Assembly: GCA_026419775.2 (NCBI GenBank)
Contig: JAOPGA020000471.1
Span: forward strand, 18,933 to 82,932
Origin: Acrasis kona
Taxonomy: Eukaryota > Heterolobosea > Eutetramitea > Acrasida > Acrasidae
Length of the DNA: 64,000 bases
Direction of reading: 5' to 3'
Under the pieces are notes generated by a model. That model was not told the origin of the DNA. It ran no database searches and was given only the letters and a program-made list of their open reading frames with translations. This document shows positions 59,317 to 64,000 of the stretch, in pieces (positions within the stretch are counted from its first letter, which is position 1; each line of letters starts with the position of its first letter). The translations under genes and the position numbers were made by a program.

Positions 59317-60465
59317 TCAAATAATTTGGGAGAATGCCAAATCCTCAAAGTCTGAATCTGATTTCCTCTTGATTTCAAATCCGATATATGGAAAGTCGGT
59401 GGTGCCGTCAATTTTTGTAACTCTTGAAAAGTCAGCATCCATAGGAATTAGTATCAAGACATTAGTAGGTTCAGGCTCAGAAACATTAACAAGATTGTCT
59501 AACGGTAACGAAAGACGCTCCTCTAACAAATTTATTGATAAACAAGATTTCAAGGTACATGAAATCTTGATTGTTTCGTTGTTGCCTTCCGTAACACGAC
59601 CTCGCATGAAAGTGTAATCACAATTTGGGTTGTAAGCCACGAAAAAGTAGTGCGACGTCAAGGTTGATATATGGTGGTACTGTTTCGAATGTGGTGTGGC
59701 ATCTTTTTTGCCAAGAGGTTGTTGGCAGCTCTTCTTTGGTGGCATTTGCTCTTGAAAGTCGTCGACTCTTTTTCTTTTGGAATTATCAACGAAATTATGT
59801 ATGTTGGGAACTTTCACTCCAATGTACTTGGCGTCGTCCTCATAGTCTTTGTCGCCATCCTCCTCCTCGTCAACTTCCCCCTCATCCTCCTCGTCATCAA
59901 TGTCCGTTTCATCATCACTTTCAGGCTGTGAACTCCTTTTGCTGCTTTTTTTTGCGTTTTCTAACAGCTTCTCCAGCTTCTTTCTCTTCTGCTCATCTAT
60001 CTTGTTTCGGTTGATAATGGCAGCCCTCGACTCAGCCATAAGTAGCGACTCTCCAATGTTTTGTCTCCGGCGGTCTGCCATTGACATGTTGTCTCCGATT
60101 GTTGTGGCTTTCTTTCCTTTGAGGCCTCTTTTCTTTAGTGACTCTTTGAGTTGCGGATTGTCAGCAAAGTAGTACAAGGATGGGTCTTTCACTAAACTTT
60201 CTGCCCACTCCTTTCGAATTTCCTCTCGTTGTTTAATAATAGCCTTCATCTGTTTTTCATCAACCTCTCCATTAGCTGGTCCAATTTCAGCGGCAAGGAT
60301 TTTACCAGCCTTTCTTCCATTTGTGATCTTGTTTTGGATACCTTGAGATGTGTACTGTTCAGCCGAGAAAAAATATTTCTTAATGATACTTGGTTCCCTA
60401 ACACCAAGGTAATTGTACAGGTAAGCGAGGAAATGTAAGTCTAATTTGGTCCACCTAGTAGGCAT
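59317..60465 (-). CDS. Nuclear acidic protein with Myb/SANT-like N-terminus
   Basis: This intronless gene encodes 382 aa from ATG 60465. The first 35 residues (RWTKLDLHFLAYLYNYLGVR) resemble a Myb/trihelix-like helix set. A basic Lys-rich helix region follows, then a long acidic run (residues about 200-230: DIDDEEDEGEVDEEEDGDK), then a nuclear-type signal (NSKRKRVDDF). The C-terminal 130 residues are beta-rich and unrecognised. Chromatin or DNA association is inferred from composition only. Confidence 0.65.
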   Translation of the reverse strand: MPTRWTKLDLHFLAYLYNYLGVREPSIIKKYFFSAEQYTSQGIQNKITNGRKAGKILAAEIGPANGEVDEKQMKAIIKQREEIRKEWAESLVKDPSLYYFADNPQLKESLKKRGLKGKKATTIGDNMSMADRRRQNIGESLLMAESRAAIINRNKIDEQKRKKLEKLLENAKKSSKRSSQPESDDETDIDDEEDEGEVDEEEDGDKDYEDDAKYIGVKVPNIHNFVDNSKRKRVDDFQEQMPPKKSCQQPLGKKDATPHSKQYHHISTLTSHYFFVAYNPNCDYTFMRGRVTEGNNETIKISCTLKSCLSINLLEERLSLPLDNLVNVSEPEPTNVLILIPMDADFSRVTKIDGTTDFPYIGFEIKRKSDSDFEDLAFSQII

Positions 60466-60660
60466 TTCTTTGTGTTTTGTTCGAACATATACAGCTCTCT
60501 ACAGAATTTATACCCAGAACATGTCCACTATTTGCTGGAAACTGAATTATTCTTGTCACGTTGGCCAACCATTTACAAAGAACAAAGAAAAACTTCGAGA
60601 AAAAAATGAACACACAAGGATGGCATATTTCAAAGACCAAGAAAGTACACTGGGGAGATA

Positions 60661-61125
60661 ATGAAGGCATTTTTTAATATTTTTCATTCAAGAGGTTCTA
60701 GACTGTTCCAAGAAAGCTTTGGAACTTGGCCGATAGTTGCGGGGTACTTTCTCAACTGCAACAATTTAATACCACCTAAGGAGATACTTATGACGCTCTA
60801 CTTCTTGAAATGTTATTCAAAAGCATATGCTTCGTGTTGTTTAGAGAGGTAGTTTGGAGAGTTGTTGTCTAGATTAAGAGACATCTACACTTTACAATAG
60901 ACTTTTCCACTCGGTTTGAGGATGTTCCCACCTCAAGGCTTTTCAGGAATGTAACGTTTATTGTTGATGAAACGGAATGCATTTTAGAACGTCCAAGTAT
61001 CGATGATATCCAAAGAATCTACTACTCTGGAAAAAAGAAAGGACACATAATGAAGTACCACATTGTTGTATCTGGCGTGATTTTAAATCAAGCTCACATT
61101 GAAAACAAGTCTACATTTAAAAAAT
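60661..61125 (+). mobile_element. DNA-transposon remnant with DDE_Tnp_4 (Harbinger/IS5-like) transposase pieces
   Basis: The frame PPKEILMTLYFLKCYSKAYA matches the helix-turn-helix that precedes DDE_Tnp_4 transposases. After a stop at 60850-60852 and a frame change, the catalytic-core-like VTFIVDETECILERPSIDDI, YYSGKKKGHIMKYHIVVSGV follows. This is the family's VDGTE..I.RP....YSGKKK pattern, in which the aspartate of the DDE triad is present. The rest of the core is absent. An N-terminal piece may lie at 60521-60660. No terminal inverted repeats were found. It is a truncated, inactive fragment beside tRNA-Arg. Confidence 0.7.
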
Positions 61126-61179
61126 GAAATCATATGTCGTTCACCATTAATGATAACAGTGCAGAGGCAGAAGGTAAAA

Positions 61180-61263
61180 TACGGCATGAGGGGGTCGAAC
61201 CCTCGACCCTTGGATTCGAAGTCCAATGCTCTATATAAAAATAATCCACTGAGCTAAAGCCGC
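61180..61263 (-). tRNA. tRNA-Arg (anticodon TCG) with an insertion in the D-loop
   Basis: On the minus strand the acceptor GCGGCTT pairs with ATGCCGT (one mismatch, one wobble). The D-stem GCTC/GAGC encloses a 19-nt loop (AGTGGA then TTATTTTTATATA). The anticodon stem TTGGA/TCCAA encloses CTTCGAA (TCG), and the T-arm is GAGGG-TTCGACC-CCCTC. The loop is about 10 nt too long, at the same place as in tRNA-Thr at 43558. A TTTT follows the 3' end. A- and B-boxes are good. Confidence 0.88.
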
Positions 61264-61333
61264 TACATTAATTGGATAAAATTATCTATCATTTTCTTTT
61301 ATTTATATTAAAATAACAGATTTTACTACTTAT

Positions 61334-61932
61334 TTACATATCTTCTGCTTTCCAAAGGAATTGAACAATTGTAGAAGAATTTGATCCACATATGTATTCA
61401 ATCGAATCAACTGTTCCTACAAACTCCTCCTCGACGCTAAAGCACTCCACATCTCTATTATTTTCCCTCTTTCCCTGCAACCTAACGATACGTCATTCTT
61501 AATACTTGATTTCTCAGCCACGACATCGTCATTGTTTGGGTCAAGGCGCATTTTATTAGTCTCGTGCGCTTTTGTTGATTTTTTATTCTCGTACTCAAAG
61601 CTTGTTTTAGCAGTAATAATAGGCGTTGTTGCACTAGAGTATTTCCTGTTTCGTTGAATACTGCTTTGAACGTCTATGTTGAGATTAGTGGAAACAGACA
61701 GTGATGGCGTCCGGCGTGTCTTCCACTTTTGCTGCTTTTTGTATAATCCTTTATGGTCGAGCGGCTCCAAGGATATTCTGCTCTTACCATATAGCTCCAT
61801 CGTGTTCTTCGGGGCGTCATTGAATTCACTGAAGGAGTTCATGAAACGTGCAATTTCTCTCAGCTCAGCTTTAGTCTGCTCGTCTTCGAACGCACATGAC
61901 CTTGAGCGTTGGTTAATCAAAGGTGGTAACAT
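61334..61932 (-). CDS. Hypothetical basic protein
   Basis: Exon 61522-61932 (MLPPLINQRSRSCAFEDEQ) joins exon 61334-61474 by a GT-AG intron of 47 nt (a 50-nt donor choice is equally possible), giving about 183 aa and ending STIVQFLWKAEDM. The first exon alone could run on to a stop at 61417, but the second frame (SVEEEFVGTVDSIEYICGS) is clearly coding-like. The protein is rich in Ser, Lys and Asn and mostly disordered. Family unknown. Confidence 0.55.
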
Positions 61933-62052
61933 ACTCGTGTTTTACACTACTTTACTGTGGTTCAACTATTTTGGACAAACTTGGTATAAAAGCTCATCTA
62001 TCCGAACTATTTTGTTCAAAGGCTTTAGCTATTCTTGACATACTATCCGTTG

Positions 62053-62282
62053 ATGACCCGGGTAATTAACAACTGTATCATAATTACCAGATATGAAAGT
62101 CACTGCAACGGCTAGACATTGGAGAAACCTACATTGCAGCTAGTGTAAGCGTACGATGTAGCCAGAAATGCAAGTCAGAGCCAATAATCAATGTAATCAA
62201 ATTCGGTGGGATGTATTCGTCACCAAAGTTACAAGTCAGCAGATGTAGAACTTGTTTATCCTTCAGGAATCAACCACAGTAA
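62053..62282 (+). CDS. Small four-cysteine (zinc-ribbon-like) protein with a 9-nt first exon
   Basis: The ATG at 62053 begins a three-codon exon (MTR). A 38-nt intron follows (62062-62099), then exon 62100-62282. The 63-aa product contains CSQKC and CRTC about 30 residues apart in a beta-strand context (SLQRLDIGETYIAASVSVRC, FGGMYSSPKLQVSRCRTC), which suggests a zinc ribbon. The gene is below ordinary ORF length limits and its start depends on a tiny exon, so the model needs transcript support. It ends 9 bp from the convergent syntaxin-like gene. Confidence 0.5.
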
Positions 62283-62291
62283 CAATTAAAT

Positions 62292-63199
62292 TTAAACTGG
62301 GAGGTACATTTTATTTGAGAACTTCAAGTCATTGCAACCTGATTCCATTATCTTACAAGTTGTTGAGAGATTGTATATTATATTATCAAACATAGGATTC
62401 TGCTCCCATGTCATGGAGTGAAAGTCAATGAACATTTCTTGTACTTCATTATAGCTCTGTTCTATTTTTCGCACTGCTTTCAAATATTCTACATTTGTTG
62501 ACTTTTCTACTTGGATAGTATATTTTATGGCATCCCCCTTTTTCATTGTTTTAATCGCGGAGAGGGTATCAAAGTCATCATCATCAAAGTTAAACTCACT
62601 GCAAGCTGCTCTTTGATCAGCGTGCCATTGATAAATTACATTTTCATAGCCTTGCATTGCACTTTGGAAGTTATTTTGAAGGCGTAGCTGTTGTAAGATC
62701 CGTAGTCTGAGCAGTGACGAATCATCGTTTTCTTCGTACGATTTGTTGTTTTCATTTTTGAATTGCTCCAGCGACTTGATGATGTTGCCGCACACTTGTT
62801 TGGTGTCACCGACCATTGCCTTAAACTTCTTCCCAACAACTTTCGAAGTTAAAAATTTGAAAAATTAGTCACTATACCTTTATGCTCCACGTTAGAAGAG
62901 AAAAGTTGTTCTAGCTTTTCTTGGCTTTTAGATAACATTTGAATCTGTCTGTCAATTGCTCCCACAGTATTATACAAAATCTCAAATTCATCACACTCCT
63001 TTATAACCTCCTCCTCTACTATTTCCATGTCTGCCACTAGCTCGTTTGGTGTGTTGGTAGTAGATTCATTTTTGACTACATTTTCAATTTGCTGACTTGG
63101 TTGTATAGCATTATTATTGTCTCCTACAAATGATTCCAACTCCATAGGCGAAGAAGGTGAATTGAAAAGCTTGGGTAGTCTTTGAAATAGCTTTAGCAT
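62292..63199 (-). CDS. Syntaxin-like Qa-SNARE lacking a membrane anchor
   Basis: Exon 62878-63199 joins exon 62292-62839 across a 38-nt intron, giving 289 aa. After an acidic N-terminus an Habc-like helix set starts (VGAIDRQIQMLSKSQEKLEQ, VGKKFKAMVGDTKQVCGNII). The C-terminal SNARE motif (AVRKIEQSYNEVQEMFIDFH, then WEQNPMFDNIIYNLSTTCKI) keeps the zero-layer Gln. The protein ends NKMYLPV, with no transmembrane helix and no cysteine cluster. It could be a soluble or regulatory syntaxin, or its anchor may be in an unseen 3' exon. The family call rests on the SNARE motif. Confidence 0.65.
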
Positions 63200-63380
63200 G
63201 GTTTTTGTGTATGAATTGCACTAATAAAAGCAAGACCATATAAAACAGAGGCAAAAAATACCATATAGAAATTTATACATTAAAGTCCATTTTATTTATT
63301 AATAGATTGGCGCCAAAACTACTACAAATGTGGTTGAAGTGAAATGTTTGTTTCATCGATTTGGCTCAGTCATATTCTAA

Positions 63381-63530
63381 TCGGCGCTAATTTTGGTGGG
63401 TGGTATCCACCATCCATTTTTGGTGTTAAACACCAATAGTGGTTTACACTGAGTGTCATCCACAAATGGTGGTTTACACTTGGTGGTTACCACCGACGGC
63501 GGTTAACACTTAGTGTGTGCCACAGTGTGT
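63381..63530. repeat. Five-unit, 30-bp-period repeat with palindromic cores
   Basis: GGTTTACACT occurs at 63441 and 63471 and GGTTAACACT at 63501, exactly 30 bp apart. Upstream units at 63381 and 63411 are more diverged. Units carry short palindromes: GTGGTATCCAC, TTGGTGTTAAACACCAA, GGTGGTTACCACC. The array lies 180-330 bp upstream of the syntaxin-like start and is non-coding. Confidence 0.7.
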
Positions 63531-63624
63531 TTGGCACGTCGAGTTTCAGTGGTATGATTGGTGGTGACAACAATAAACAAAGCATCCTCTGGAATGGAAT
63601 ATCAACATTTAAAAGAATGATATT

Positions 63625-64000
63625 TTAATAAAATGTACAGATAAATTGATCAATATTGCTTCTTGTGGCCAAAAGTGATGGTGTAAGGTTATTAATATGC
63701 ATAGCAACATCCTCTTCTTGCGTCACGCACGTCTTCACATTTGGGCATAAATGCCTATCTGAAACAGGGTAACTTTTGTAGTATTTGAGAAAGGCTACTG
63801 GCATGCTTTTTGAATTCAACTTCCAAACCTCCAATGCTGTAATCTCTGCATACATACCATATTCACCAGTTACAACATGATCCCCCACAGAGAATTGTGT
63901 TCGATCGCGTTTAATAGTACTTACCTGCCTCACTAGATTGATCTTGTCATCGGGACTGCACCACTTATTCTCTTTTGCACACTCAAGATATGATCTTGCA
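63625..64000 (-). CDS. Partial ORF running off the right edge, possibly from a dispersed element
   Basis: A minus-strand frame open from the window edge to 63625. It reads KENKWCSPDDKINLVRQVST, FSVGDHVVTGEYGMYAEITA, AFLKYYKSYPVSDRHLCPNV and ends IDQFICTFY. The FSVGDHVV strand set is like a BAH or small barrel module. The last 40 nt are nearly identical to 4363-4400 at the left end of the window, next to the retroelement remnant, so this may belong to a repeated element. Family not determined. Confidence 0.45.
   Translation of the reverse strand, partial: ARSYLECAKENKWCSPDDKINLVRQVSTIKRDRTQFSVGDHVVTGEYGMYAEITALEVWKLNSKSMPVAFLKYYKSYPVSDRHLCPNVKTCVTQEEDVAMHINNLTPSLLATRSNIDQFICTFY

Noticed and set aside
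63381-63530. CRISPR-like array
   Set aside because: Units are contiguous, diverged, lack spacers and the genome is eukaryotic; it is a short-period repeat.

Overview
The window is eukaryotic nuclear DNA, AT-rich and very gene-dense. It holds roughly fifty protein genes on both strands, two tRNA genes and several decayed genes. Almost every multi-exon gene can be joined in frame with GT-AG introns of only 33 to 50 nt, often with a CTAAC or TAAT-like branch site. Intergenic gaps are commonly 30 to 300 bp and AATAAA-type signals follow many stops. The gene content suggests a free-living amoeboid or amoeboflagellate protist: a ciliary dynein-regulatory-complex-like protein, SNAREs, Ras GTPases, H-type lectin domains, RCC1 and RING-TRAF-WD40 proteins, and a fungal-type Zn2Cys6 factor outside an obvious fungal context. 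A heterolobosean would fit, but that is inference. TGA, TAA and TAG are all used as stops, so the genetic code looks standard. Layout from left to right: 1-5.7 kb holds the 5' part of a receptor with two bacterial-type ligand-binding domains (running off the left edge), an aldo-keto reductase, a retroelement fossil and a TPR protein. 5.7-19.1 kb holds a TBCK-like pseudokinase/TBC/rhodanese protein head-to-head with a membrane-anchored penicillin-acylase-family hydrolase, then an MFS transporter, a macro-domain glycohydrolase, a secreted FKBP, a Mpo1/DUF962 protein, a fatty-acid/sterol hydroxylase and a GH18 protein. 19.5-34.8 kb holds a leucine-rich-repeat pseudogene, an ESRP-type RNA-binding protein, a Vti1-like SNARE, a TMBIM5/GHITM protein, a Ras GTPase, an SDR with a frameshift, TruA, PITP, a mitochondrial-looking NAD synthetase and an F-box/Ras fusion, interspersed with small genes. 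35-43.4 kb holds a Zn2Cys6 factor, serine palmitoyltransferase subunit 2, a RING-TRAF-WD40 protein, a DRC9/10-like coiled-coil protein and an RCC1-repeat protein. From 43.5 kb rightwards the region is more accessory: tRNA-Thr, a UBR-box-like gene whose repeat tail was split by a foldback insertion, cell-surface proteins, a PPR protein, a triple H-type-lectin protein, decayed genes, a DNA-transposon remnant, tRNA-Arg and a syntaxin-like gene with a 30-bp-period palindromic repeat upstream. Functional themes are lipid handling (SPT, PITP, Mpo1-like, hydroxylase), membrane traffic (TBCK, Vti1, syntaxin-like, Ras), mitochondria (GHITM, PPR, NadE) and surface or secreted proteins. The most distinctive observations are the F-box/Ras fusion, two tRNA genes with the same kind of D-loop insertion, candidate introns of 20 to 28 nt, and several small genes below usual annotation cut-offs.
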